48,555 nt of DNA, from the NCBI GenBank assembly GCA_017475045.1, contig JAFVGH010000077.1, positions 1-48,555 on the forward strand, read 5' to 3'. Both the position numbers and the translations under genes were made by a program. This DNA comes from Fibrobacter sp. GTDB lineage: Bacteria; Fibrobacterota; Fibrobacteria; Fibrobacterales; Fibrobacteraceae. Of this stretch, positions 30,789 through 39,765 are shown piece after piece (the stretch's first letter is position 1; each line of letters opens with the position of its first letter). The notes under the pieces are model-generated. The model had not been told where the DNA came from and made no database searches. It saw only the letters and a program-made list of their open reading frames with translations.

Positions 30789-31670
30789 TTAAAAGGCCAC
30801 CTGGTTGCGGCCGCCTTCCTTGGCGACATACAAAAGTCGGTCGCATTCGGCAATAAGGTCTTCGATCTTGCCGATATTTTCACCCTGCTTGCTTGCGAGC
30901 CCGAGGGAGATGGTTACGGGAATGACGGTATCCTTCCAGGAAAAACGGTGCCGTTCTACGGCCATACGGAGCCGTTCTGCGCTCTTTTTGGCGTCTTCGA
31001 TGCCGATTCCGCTTAAAAGCAGCACGAATTCTTCGCCACCGTAACGGGCCAGCAGGTCGGATTCCCGCTTTTCTTCTTTGAGAATACGGGCGATTTCTTT
31101 CAGCACCATGTCGCCACACTGGTGACCCCAGGTGTCGTTCACATGCTTAAAGTGGTCGGCATCTACCATGATGGCGTGCACGAAGAAGTTGTTTCGGCGG
31201 GCAAGGGCCAGTTCCCCCAGGCTCCGGTCAAAGAAGTTCCGGCGGTTGGAAATCTTGGTGAGTGGGTCCATGGTGGCCGCCTCGTAGAGTTCACGGTCAA
31301 AGGCCTCTTCGCTGGCATCCTTGAAGTCGATTTTCAGCACGTGCTTGCCCAGCTGGAGCCTGTTGTCGGAATCCAGGACCATCTTGGAAACGGGGTTCCC
31401 GTCTACGTAGGTGCCGTTGGTGCTGCCCAGGTCCTGGACGGTGACGTTTTTGCCGTCGAAGGTCAGGCTACAGTGCTTTCGGCTTACCAGCTCGTCGTCC
31501 AGGCGGATATCGGCGTCTTGGCCCCGGCCGAGGATAACCGTACCCTTTTCGAGGGCGATCTGCTTAAATTGGGTCTGGGGATACAGGATTATAAGGTGTG
31601 GATGTAACTCCATGACCCTAAAGGGGATAGTGTTACCTGGGGTGACGATGGTCTGGTCCAAATCCTGCAT
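30789..31670 (-). CDS. Diguanylate cyclase with N-terminal FHA domain
   Basis: 293 aa from the ATG at 31670; upstream codons are translated repeat. FHA domain about 40-115: GTVILGRGQDADIRL, SRKHCSL and GSTNGTYVDG, the phosphothreonine-binding loops. GGDEF domain about 130-293: DPLTKISNRRNFFDR, DADHFKHVNDTWGHQ, active site RYGGEEF (Gly211-Phe215), and an RxxD inhibitory site (RESD, 202-205) five residues upstream. It should make c-di-GMP with product inhibition, and the FHA domain implies control by a Ser/Thr kinase partner not in this window. It is divergent from the giant surface protein gene. Confidence 0.94.
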   Translation of the reverse strand: MQDLDQTIVTPGNTIPFRVMELHPHLIILYPQTQFKQIALEKGTVILGRGQDADIRLDDELVSRKHCSLTFDGKNVTVQDLGSTNGTYVDGNPVSKMVLDSDNRLQLGKHVLKIDFKDASEEAFDRELYEAATMDPLTKISNRRNFFDRSLGELALARRNNFFVHAIMVDADHFKHVNDTWGHQCGDMVLKEIARILKEEKRESDLLARYGGEEFVLLLSGIGIEDAKKSAERLRMAVERHRFSWKDTVIPVTISLGLASKQGENIGKIEDLIAECDRLLYVAKEGGRNQVAF

Positions 31671-31719
31671 GTTTTTTGCTCCGATTACGTGGTTAATATA
31701 GTAAAAGAGAAATTGGGTA

Positions 31720-31782
31720 CTTGATCCGCCATCTAGATTCCGCCCCGGATCAAGTCTGGGGTGACGAAAAGGCCGGAATGAC
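31720..31782 (+). repeat. Palindromic intergenic repeat, copy 8, nested
   Basis: An outer element TAGATTCCG...CGGAATGACG (31734-31783 region) encloses an inner one, CCCCGGA-TCAAG-TCTGGGG-TGACG. Left of it is a further half element, TTGATCCGCCATCTAG. It looks like one repeat inserted into another. Confidence 0.6.
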
Positions 31783-31812
31783 GAAGAAATCAGGCTAAAT
31801 GTGATTTTCGGC

Positions 31813-31836
31813 ACTTTGTGACCGGAGTCGCAAAGT
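31813..31836 (+). promoter_or_regulatory. Hairpin upstream of the giant surface protein gene
   Basis: ACTTTGTGAC pairs with GTCGCAAAGT (one G-T) around a CGGA tetraloop, 76 bases before the ATG. No T-run follows, so it is not a terminator; it could be an operator or a 5' UTR structure. Confidence 0.4.
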
Positions 31837-31912
31837 CGTTTCTGTCAATTATGTTATTTTTATGGCAAAAGAAAGGAGAGGGGAGGACCGCCTTCCCCAG
31901 AGAGAGGTATTT

Positions 31913-34900
31913 ATGGAACGTAGATTGAACCTGGCCGCCCTGATGGGCCTTGCTTTGCTACTTCTGGCAGCTACAGCTACAGCTGCGGATACTCAAGAGC
32001 AGAACGGCGCTGTTTCCGGGAAAAAGTTCTGTTTGAAAAATGCCGATGGCTTGTGGGTGTTGTCTCAGCAGCCAGCTTCCTATGAGGCGCATACGGGTTA
32101 TGTGGAAGATGACGACGGCGGATCCAGCTATGTTGTGGAAAATTGCTATGACTTGTGGTACGATGCCGAACATCATGAGGAATATGAACCGTTGGTTTCA
32201 TCTAGTTCCTACTACGATGCCTATACCGATTTGAGTGTCCAGTTGAGTGAGGGAGAATCCGTAGAACTGGGTTCTGATATTGATTTCGGTGGAATTGCTT
32301 CGGGAGGTACCGCCTGCGTTGCCGCTTTTAAGCCCCTTGATGGATTGAGTAAAAAAATCTTTAAAGGCAACAACCATACTATCAAAAACCTGTGCTATAT
32401 ACGGGGGGGAGCGGATCAGTCCACGTCCGGCATAGGTTTTTTCTCTAAGGTGGAAGGAGCAAAAGCCGGTGTTTCTGACCTGAAATTCGAGGACGTCTAC
32501 ATTTCGACGGCCTATGGTTCGCCTGCAGGCGTGGTTGCAGGAACGGTGTGGGGTGCCTCGACTTTCAGCAATATCACCTTGAAAAACGTGAAAGTGATTG
32601 CGGCGACTGCCGGTGGCGTGGTCGGTGAAAGCAATGTAAATGTGAATAACGCAGGCCGCGCAAGCTTCAAGGACATCGTGGGTGAACAGGTACAGGTGCT
32701 TGCCTCTAGCGGTGCCGTACCGGCGTCGGCTTATGAATTCATGGGGGAGATTTATGAAATCTATCTAGGTGGCTTGGTCGGTGAGGCCTCTGCGGGTATT
32801 TCGGTCATGAATGTGGGTTTCACGGATCTCAAGGTTAGTTCTGAAATCTATTCGATTGAGATGTATTCGCAGCAGATTGGTGACGAAGATCCGGATCATT
32901 ATAGCCAGCCGCTAGTCGAAAGACTGGGCGGCTTGGCCGGAGCTTTGACCGTTGGCTCTAATGCCAATGAAGGAATCGACATCAACAATACCTATACCGT
33001 CGGTGATATTTCTGCCCCCCTTGAATGCGACCGCAAGCACGAACAAACGTGTAAGGTTGGATTTGTTGCGGGCGGTGTCTATGCTTCTAATGAGACTACC
33101 GCGGGTAACATTTTTGTCGGCAACAACTATCACTATGGTAAGACCGACTATATGGCCCGCAATGTGGCGGGCCTGCTGATGTTAAATAGCATCGATAGGA
33201 CCGAACAGTGGACGCAGGCGAGATCCTCGGACGCTCATGTTTTCCATGGTGGTGTAAACTATCGTAACGCAATGGCCTTGAAGGATAGGGATACCTTGCC
33301 GGTTATGGCAAATATGGATACCGTATCTTATCAGGCTCTTATTGCCGATGTGACTAACTATGGAGGCTTTCTGGCCGATAGTTCTATGAAAAGGGACGCC
33401 TTTGCTGCGGCCTTGAACAACTGGCAGGGAGACGCCATGGCTGTGTCGCGCTGGTCCCGCAAGACTGGGGTGAACGATGGGTTGCCGGTATTTGCGTCAG
33501 AAAACCTCAAGGCTATTTACTGGATTGATTTCTACGGAAGCAAAGACTACTACGAGACTATTAAGGGTAATAGTGAAGAATTAGGAAAGTGGAAAAACGC
33601 TAAAGCGACCATTGACGAACAATCCGAAATGGTGCTACACCTCGTTGCCGCCACGGACTACACAGGCAAGATTGGCAATACGACTTGGCAGAAGAATGCT
33701 GCTGCAATAAGCAACGGCAGCTATTATTGGGCCTATTTTGACGAAACGGCCCAGAAAGTTTCTGGATTCTCGTTGACCGCATCTACGGTGTTTAAGTCTC
33801 CAATGAATTTGGCCCTTGCAGAAAGAACGTCTATAACCGTAATCCATGGATTTATTGAATATGGTGAAGACGATTTTGGAGGTACAACCGAAGAATTTAT
33901 TTCTGTGGATGCTGCGGCAACCAAGTACAGGCAGAATTACTATTTCCTGGGTGAACCCGCAAAGAAAATATCCAGTGATAGTACCTGGTTACGCGTGCCT
34001 TACCTGGCGACAAGTGAAGGTGTGTCCACCTATTATGGATTCTATTTTGCCAACAGATTCTGTGAGCTTGTTGATGGTAAGGAGATGTGCTCTTTTTCGA
34101 CGATGGATGCCTCGGGTGCTTTCTATGTCAATGCGCTAAACGAAATGTCGAATGGTGATACGCTTTATGTGATTTACCTGGAAGAACCTGTGGATGTTCC
34201 GGGTGGCAACTTGTATACGTCTGACCTTCATGGAGAATATTTTGATTTGGATAAGGCGAATGTCCAGATGATGGCCAGGGACACCACTGGTGAAAGGGCC
34301 CCGCTTGGTGATCCGGACAATTTGACTATCGAATCGACCGCTTCGGCGCTTATGGATAACATGTTGTATGGTGCGTATGCTAACTGGGAGACTTTACCGT
34401 ACTCGCCGTTCTTTAAGGCAAATTACCCGTCGGATACTTGGAATAAGGTGACCGATATCGTGGGACTTGTTGTGGTCGGCGGCGCGGTTGCTGGCGGTGA
34501 TTCGTACAGTGACGCCCTGATGAAGAGTGCTACCCAGACTCTCCGTAGTGTAAGACGTGAGCACCCCTATCTTAAGGATACGCTGTCGGCGCTAGATTCA
34601 CCGGAAGAAATCCGCGCCATGATGGCTGCTAATGCCGGGGCAGATTTTGTTTATGCCAGGTATGTTCATATGGGTAAGGACGGAACTCTTGACCTTACGA
34701 ATCTGTTTGCGGCGATTGCTTCTGTCCGGGAAACAGAAGATGATTACCCGATCTATGTAGGCTTGTTGCCTCAACTGGCGGGTATGGAATACCACGTGTC
34801 CTTCAGCCTAGATATGGAATCGTATGCTTATGGGGATTATAGCCCGCTCTTCGTTGGTGATCTGTGGATTCACAATAAGGATGTCCCGGATTCGACATAC

Positions 34901-37738
34901 ACTAAAAAGACGGGTTCCGAAGCATTGATCAATACTTACGATTGGCGCCTGTTCAGAACAGATGCTTGCTATACGGGAAACTGGTCTGCAGAGGATCCGA
35001 CGGGTGAATATGATGGATCTACCGATCTCTATAGTATTAATAGCCTGGAAGAGGACTTCCCCTTTGTAGAAAACGAGGATGGCTCCAGGTCGCTGACTGT
35101 CCACCCCCACTGGGAGGAAGGCTACAATGGTCTCACGTCTTGCTATGATGTGTATTGGCCTAAGCGTTCGGAGCAGGATTCGGAAACCGAAGAATGGGTG
35201 TGGGTAAACAGCATTGTCAAGGACAATTCCGAAGGTGGAAACATTGTGCTCCAGCAGGTTTGGAACGGTGTCACCTTGAGGCACATGTCTACATATCTGT
35301 CAGAAGGCTATTTCGGTATTTACATACCTTATGTTGATTCCGTTGGATTTACCTTTGAAGTCTATGCCGACGGGTATGATGGTTTTGAACTTGATGGAAA
35401 AATCAAGCTTGCCTGGGAAGACTCGGATGAAGACCCGATCCCCTTGAATGAGGGCGACACGGTCTATGTCCCGGGACGGTACAGAGGGGGCATGGAATTC
35501 TATGCGAACTACACGTACAAGAAGTTCAACATTGCATTCGTGTCGGGCAAGAAAGACGTGCTCTATGGGGAAGGTTCGGATTCTGTAGGCGTGTACAAGC
35601 TTGAGTCCGAAGACGATATCATTGATCTGCCCCGTTGGGTTTATACCGAGGACAACTGCGTCGATGGTTGGAAGATGTTTTCTGATACCAAGGAAGACAT
35701 AAGGCCGATTCAGGAAGATGGCGACAATCCGAACTGGAACTGGAACGAAGACTATCTGGATAGGCCGGATAACTGGGATGCCACTTTCGAGGCATTTGAC
35801 TATATGTTGTCCGAGGAACTGGATAGGATAAATGGAAAGCGCCAAGAAAAATATCCCCTGTATGCTAGCTGGGTAGATGCAAAGACCTGCGTCAAGGACC
35901 TTGGCTACAAGCAGGCTCGTTTGGAAGTTGCCGAGAACGGCCTTGTGGAATTCAAGGAGCTCCGCAAGGATTCCAAGGGCAAGGTTGTCGGCACCCAGGT
36001 GCACAAGTTTGCTAAGGACAGCACCATGCTGTTGCCTGCTGGTGTAAATGGCTCCAATTTCGTTGTTCTAGGAGCTCCGGCAAAGGGCTATATGCTTGAT
36101 TCCCTGATTATGACCTTGGGTGGCAAGAAGTATGTGTACCACGAAGGCGATACCCTTTCGGGAGACATCGCTACGGCAACCTTTGCAGCCTATTTTATGC
36201 CGGAAAATTCTACCCCGGCCACCTTTGCCAAGGCGGAACTGCTGCAGTCGGGTGGCGCTGTTCGGTTTGATTTCGTGACCAGCGAGTTTGGTGCAAGCGG
36301 AGCTTCTGTCAGGGTCGTTCTGGAAAACAACGACGGCAAGAAGCTGGTGGACTCCGTGTTTGCGGTTACCAAGACGCCTTATACGGGCTCCTGGGAATAC
36401 TACCCCCTGCGTGCCGGCACTTACCTACTGACGGCAACAGTTAAGAACAGCAGGACCTCTGACCTGTTCGAACAGGATTTCGAAGTGAAGTCGACCATAG
36501 CCTCTAAGGAAGACGGCTGGCGTATGCTTTCGCTTTCCAATGTCATCATGGATTCTGTAATTTGGGATGACGATGTCCGCTTCTACTGGTGGGATGACTC
36601 GAAGAACTACGGTACCTTCTGGCGCTACCAGAGGCTGATGGAAGAAGATGAAGTCAATAACCTGACGGGCTATTGGTACAGTTCTCTGAAGGGCCGTCCT
36701 CTTGTAATGCGGGACGACATGAATCCGCCGAAGGATCCTGTGGTTTGGAACATGGACAGTATCTACACCGGATGGAACATGGTGGCGAACCCCTATGGTT
36801 GGTATGTGGACCTTTATGGCGAAAATCCGGACAAGAAGAAATCTCCCACAGAAGAATCTGAAGTGGAATTCTGGAGCTGGAATGATAGCCTGAAGGCCTA
36901 CGAAGAAGTAGATGTGGTGGCCCCCTACGCAGCCGTGTGGGCAAAGGTCAAGGGCCCCAGCCAGTGGAAGTTGCCTTCTAAGCCGGCATTTGTCGCCACC
37001 GTTGACGAAGAGGGCGAGGAAAAGGTGGTTGAACCTCTGAAGAAGACCATTGAGTTGTCGTCCAATGGCAAGAACGGCTGGGCTATCCGCGCTGTCTTGC
37101 GTGATGGCAAGGGTAAGAGCGACAGCTGGAACATCATGGGCGTTTCCGAATCGGGCTGGGCTTCCGAAGAGCCTCCTTCCGGAATGGGCGACCGTGTGAA
37201 CCTGTCTATCAAGGATGGTAGGAGGTCCCTGGCCAAGTCCTTCAAGAAGGCTTCCGGCGACAGCTACGAATGGACGATCTCCCTGGATGCCTCCGGTGAA
37301 CGCGCTGGTTACCTGCATTTTGAAGGTCTTGAAACCCTTAGGACCTCTGGCCTCAAGGTGTTCGTGACGGTAGACGGCACCACCACCCAGATGGCCGAAA
37401 ACGACACCCTGAAGGTGGCTATCGGAAGTCTTGCCAAGACGGCGACGGTCCGGGTGGCGCCCACTGCCCGTACCGTTGTGGCCCAGAAGCTGAACGGGCT
37501 CCGTGCTTTCCAGGCGGGTAATTCCCTCCAGGTGGGCTTCCAGGTTTCCGAAAGCCTGGCTGGTGCCAAGGCCTACGTGGAAATCCTCGACATGAAGGGC
37601 AAGGTCCTGTCTTCGACCTCTGGAACCGTCGTGTCTGGCTCTAACTCCATGACCCTGCAGACTCCTAAGTCCGGCCTCTACATGGTCCGTGTCCGTGTGG
37701 GTGGCAAGCAGGCTGCCGGCTCCATTGCCGTGAAGTAG
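31913..37738 (+). CDS. Giant secreted surface protein with GLUG-type repeats and C-terminal sorting-like domain
   Basis: 1941 aa from the ATG at 31913, which has AGAGAGG six bases upstream and opens a clear signal peptide (MERRLNLAALMGLALLLLAA). Residues about 60-340 contain GLUG-like beta-helix repeats: FKGNNHTIKNLCYIRG, GVVAGTVWGASTFSNITLKN, LGGLVGEASAGISVMNVGFT and LGGLAGALTV. The middle (about 500-1450) is a series of acidic Asp/Tyr/Trp-rich beta modules; one ends in ATFAAYFMPEN, like bacterial Ig/InlB-repeat edges. From about 1540 comes a GWRMLSLSNV / TGWNMVANPYGW module. The last 80 residues (AYVEILDMKGKVLSSTSGTV, then SGLYMVRVRVGG) match the T9SS-type sorting domain seen in the GH26 enzyme. 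It is a probable adhesin or surface-structure protein; the ligand is unknown. Confidence 0.8.
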   Translation: MERRLNLAALMGLALLLLAATATAADTQEQNGAVSGKKFCLKNADGLWVLSQQPASYEAHTGYVEDDDGGSSYVVENCYDLWYDAEHHEEYEPLVSSSSYYDAYTDLSVQLSEGESVELGSDIDFGGIASGGTACVAAFKPLDGLSKKIFKGNNHTIKNLCYIRGGADQSTSGIGFFSKVEGAKAGVSDLKFEDVYISTAYGSPAGVVAGTVWGASTFSNITLKNVKVIAATAGGVVGESNVNVNNAGRASFKDIVGEQVQVLASSGAVPASAYEFMGEIYEIYLGGLVGEASAGISVMNVGFTDLKVSSEIYSIEMYSQQIGDEDPDHYSQPLVERLGGLAGALTVGSNANEGIDINNTYTVGDISAPLECDRKHEQTCKVGFVAGGVYASNETTAGNIFVGNNYHYGKTDYMARNVAGLLMLNSIDRTEQWTQARSSDAHVFHGGVNYRNAMALKDRDTLPVMANMDTVSYQALIADVTNYGGFLADSSMKRDAFAAALNNWQGDAMAVSRWSRKTGVNDGLPVFASENLKAIYWIDFYGSKDYYETIKGNSEELGKWKNAKATIDEQSEMVLHLVAATDYTGKIGNTTWQKNAAAISNGSYYWAYFDETAQKVSGFSLTASTVFKSPMNLALAERTSITVIHGFIEYGEDDFGGTTEEFISVDAAATKYRQNYYFLGEPAKKISSDSTWLRVPYLATSEGVSTYYGFYFANRFCELVDGKEMCSFSTMDASGAFYVNALNEMSNGDTLYVIYLEEPVDVPGGNLYTSDLHGEYFDLDKANVQMMARDTTGERAPLGDPDNLTIESTASALMDNMLYGAYANWETLPYSPFFKANYPSDTWNKVTDIVGLVVVGGAVAGGDSYSDALMKSATQTLRSVRREHPYLKDTLSALDSPEEIRAMMAANAGADFVYARYVHMGKDGTLDLTNLFAAIASVRETEDDYPIYVGLLPQLAGMEYHVSFSLDMESYAYGDYSPLFVGDLWIHNKDVPDSTYTKKTGSEALINTYDWRLFRTDACYTGNWSAEDPTGEYDGSTDLYSINSLEEDFPFVENEDGSRSLTVHPHWEEGYNGLTSCYDVYWPKRSEQDSETEEWVWVNSIVKDNSEGGNIVLQQVWNGVTLRHMSTYLSEGYFGIYIPYVDSVGFTFEVYADGYDGFELDGKIKLAWEDSDEDPIPLNEGDTVYVPGRYRGGMEFYANYTYKKFNIAFVSGKKDVLYGEGSDSVGVYKLESEDDIIDLPRWVYTEDNCVDGWKMFSDTKEDIRPIQEDGDNPNWNWNEDYLDRPDNWDATFEAFDYMLSEELDRINGKRQEKYPLYASWVDAKTCVKDLGYKQARLEVAENGLVEFKELRKDSKGKVVGTQVHKFAKDSTMLLPAGVNGSNFVVLGAPAKGYMLDSLIMTLGGKKYVYHEGDTLSGDIATATFAAYFMPENSTPATFAKAELLQSGGAVRFDFVTSEFGASGASVRVVLENNDGKKLVDSVFAVTKTPYTGSWEYYPLRAGTYLLTATVKNSRTSDLFEQDFEVKSTIASKEDGWRMLSLSNVIMDSVIWDDDVRFYWWDDSKNYGTFWRYQRLMEEDEVNNLTGYWYSSLKGRPLVMRDDMNPPKDPVVWNMDSIYTGWNMVANPYGWYVDLYGENPDKKKSPTEESEVEFWSWNDSLKAYEEVDVVAPYAAVWAKVKGPSQWKLPSKPAFVATVDEEGEEKVVEPLKKTIELSSNGKNGWAIRAVLRDGKGKSDSWNIMGVSESGWASEEPPSGMGDRVNLSIKDGRRSLAKSFKKASGDSYEWTISLDASGERAGYLHFEGLETLRTSGLKVFVTVDGTTTQMAENDTLKVAIGSLAKTATVRVAPTARTVVAQKLNGLRAFQAGNSLQVGFQVSESLAGAKAYVEILDMKGKVLSSTSGTVVSGSNSMTLQTPKSGLYMVRVRVGGKQAAGSIAVK

Positions 37739-37767
37739 ACGATCGCTTACATTTGACTTACAAGCAA

Positions 37768-37796
37768 AGCTCCCGGTAAAAACGGGGGCTTTTTTA
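37768..37796 (+). terminator. Terminator of the giant surface protein gene
   Basis: AGCTCCCG (37768-37775) pairs with CGGGGGCT (37783-37790, one G-T), followed by a T-run to 37796. Confidence 0.85.
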
Positions 37797-37835
37797 TTGC
37801 CATGGCCACCCATATTTTCTACATTTGGGCCCACT

Positions 37836-39518
37836 ATGACAAAGGCTAAATTCATCAAGTTCATCATCGCGTCGTTGCTTGCCATCGTCGCCCTCTTCTT
37901 GCCCTACGAATCCCTCGGATTCGATGCCGCAAGCCCCATGGGAATCCTGAATCCCCTCGAAATCCGCGTCATTGGCGTTTTCGTCATGGCCGCCCTTTTC
38001 TGGATTCTGCAACCGTTCCCGATTTGGTCCACGTCGGTGCTGGTCATAGTGCTCATGATCGTCACCATGTCCGACTCTTCGCTGACGCCTTTCCGCGTGG
38101 ACGGCGTGACCATGATCAGCCACAAGTCCATCATGGCCACCTTCGCAAACCCCATCATCATGCTCTTCTTGGGCGGATTCTTCTTGGCGGCCGCCGCCAC
38201 CAAGTACAAGATGGACTTGAACCTGGCCCGCGTGTTGCTGAAGCCCTTCGGCAAGAACCCGAAGTTCGTGCTTCTCGGCCTCATGCTCATTACCGCCGTG
38301 TTCTCCATGTTCATGAGCAACACCGCTACCGCCGCCATGATGCTTGCTATCTTGGCCCCGGTGCTCAAGCTCTTTGAACCCGATGACCGCGGTAAGGCTG
38401 CCTTTGCCCTTGCTATTCCTCTGGGCGCCAACATCGGCGGCATGGGTACTCCTATCGGAACGCCTCCTAACGCTATCGCCCTTGGTGCCCTGAACGACGC
38501 CGTGGCCCGCGGCGACCTGGTGGCAAACCCCGTGACCTTCGGTCAGTGGATGGCCTTCGGTATCCCCTACGTGATTATCCTCATGGTGGTAGCCTGGATT
38601 CTCCTCCTCAAGATTTATCCCATCAAGATGAAGGAGATGGTCCTGAATATCGAAGGTGCTGGCAAGTTCGATACCAGCCCCAAGGCCATTATCGTGTACA
38701 TTACCTTTGTTGTGTGCGTTGTCTTGTGGGTGACCGGTAAGGGTGTCCACGGTATCAATGATAACGCCATCGCCATGATCCCCATGGCCGTGTTTGCCCT
38801 GACCGGTGTGATTACCAAGAAAGACTTGAACGCTATGAGCTGGGACGTGCTCTGGCTGGTGGCCGGTGGCTTTGCCCTGGGCGTTGGCCTGAACGCTACG
38901 GGTCTTGCCGCTCACTTGATCAAGACGATCCCGTTTGCAAGCTGGTCTCCGCTGGCCCTGATGATTGGTTGCGGTATCATCTGCTTGTTCATGGCCAACT
39001 TTATGAGTCACACTTCTACAGCCACCCTGTTGGTGCCGATTCTTTGCGCCGTGGGTATCGCCTGCCAGGACAACCTGATTGGTCTTGGTGGCGTGACTGC
39101 CCTGCTGGTTTCTGTGGCCTTCGCAAGCTCTCTCGGCATGAGCCTCCCGATTTCTACGCCGCCTAACGCTCTTGCCCACGCTACGGGTTATACCGATACT
39201 CGTGGCATGGCCATTACTGGTGTGGTTATGGGAATCCTTGGCCTGGTTGTGTCTTGGATCATGATGATCTTCCTTGCTAAGGTGAACTTCTTCGGTACGC
39301 CGGTTCCTAAGGCTGCTGAAGCTGCGCCCGCTGCTCCTGTTGCCGCCGAGAAGGTGGTGGAAGCTCCCGCTGCTGTTGCTGCTGATACAGCTGTCGCCGA
39401 TACCGCGGCTGCTGTTGCCGCCGACTCTACGGTCGCCGTGAGCGCTGATACCGCTGCTAAGGTTGAGGTGGTTGACTCCACCGCTACTCCTGTTGCAGAT
39501 TCCGCTGCAGCAAAGTAA
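37836..39518 (+). CDS. DASS (SLC13) family sodium:dicarboxylate/sulfate symporter with Ala-rich tail
   Basis: 560 aa from the ATG at 37836. About 12 membrane segments. The two SNT-type motifs that bind Na+ are MFMSNTATAAMML and FMSHTSTATLLV, each paired with a PPNA hairpin (PIGTPPNAIALGAL; PISTPPNALAHATG). The DASS signature is complete. Substrate could be succinate, malate or sulfate; succinate is the main Fibrobacter fermentation product, so a dicarboxylate role is attractive but not shown. The last 70 residues are a low-complexity Ala/Val/Asp/Thr tail (VAADTAVADTAAAVAADSTV), which is unusual for this family. Confidence 0.88.
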   Translation: MTKAKFIKFIIASLLAIVALFLPYESLGFDAASPMGILNPLEIRVIGVFVMAALFWILQPFPIWSTSVLVIVLMIVTMSDSSLTPFRVDGVTMISHKSIMATFANPIIMLFLGGFFLAAAATKYKMDLNLARVLLKPFGKNPKFVLLGLMLITAVFSMFMSNTATAAMMLAILAPVLKLFEPDDRGKAAFALAIPLGANIGGMGTPIGTPPNAIALGALNDAVARGDLVANPVTFGQWMAFGIPYVIILMVVAWILLLKIYPIKMKEMVLNIEGAGKFDTSPKAIIVYITFVVCVVLWVTGKGVHGINDNAIAMIPMAVFALTGVITKKDLNAMSWDVLWLVAGGFALGVGLNATGLAAHLIKTIPFASWSPLALMIGCGIICLFMANFMSHTSTATLLVPILCAVGIACQDNLIGLGGVTALLVSVAFASSLGMSLPISTPPNALAHATGYTDTRGMAITGVVMGILGLVVSWIMMIFLAKVNFFGTPVPKAAEAAPAAPVAAEKVVEAPAAVAADTAVADTAAAVAADSTVAVSADTAAKVEVVDSTATPVADSAAAK

Positions 39519-39526
39519 CGTTTCCC

Positions 39527-39555
39527 CGTCACCCCGGACTTGATCCGGGGTCTAG
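39527..39555 (+). repeat. Palindromic intergenic repeat, copy 9
   Basis: Minus orientation: CGTC-ACCCCGGA-CTTGA-TCCGGGGT-CTAG, starting eight bases after the transporter stop. Confidence 0.75.
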
Positions 39556-39570
39556 CAGAAAAAGCTTGAA

Positions 39571-39594
39571 ATCCCCGGCTGCCGGGGATTTTTT
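39571..39594 (+). terminator. Terminator of the DASS transporter gene
   Basis: ATCCCCGG-CTG-CCGGGGAT followed by TTTTTT. It isolates the downstream VTC operon from the transporter. Bases 39595-39765 hold no gene; an A/T-rich promoter probably lies near 39720-39750, but no convincing -35 is seen. Confidence 0.9.
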
Positions 39595-39765
39595 GTATTC
39601 AGAAATTTTCAAAACTAGGGCTAGAAATTGAAAATAGGGAGATTTGTTCCCGCTATGGGATTTTATGCCCCGAACTGTTTTTTGTTTAATGAATTTTTAC
39701 CCTGATTTCTGGTGAAATACCCGCTTAATAAAGTATCTTTTATAGGTAAAAACAACGGAGTTCCT

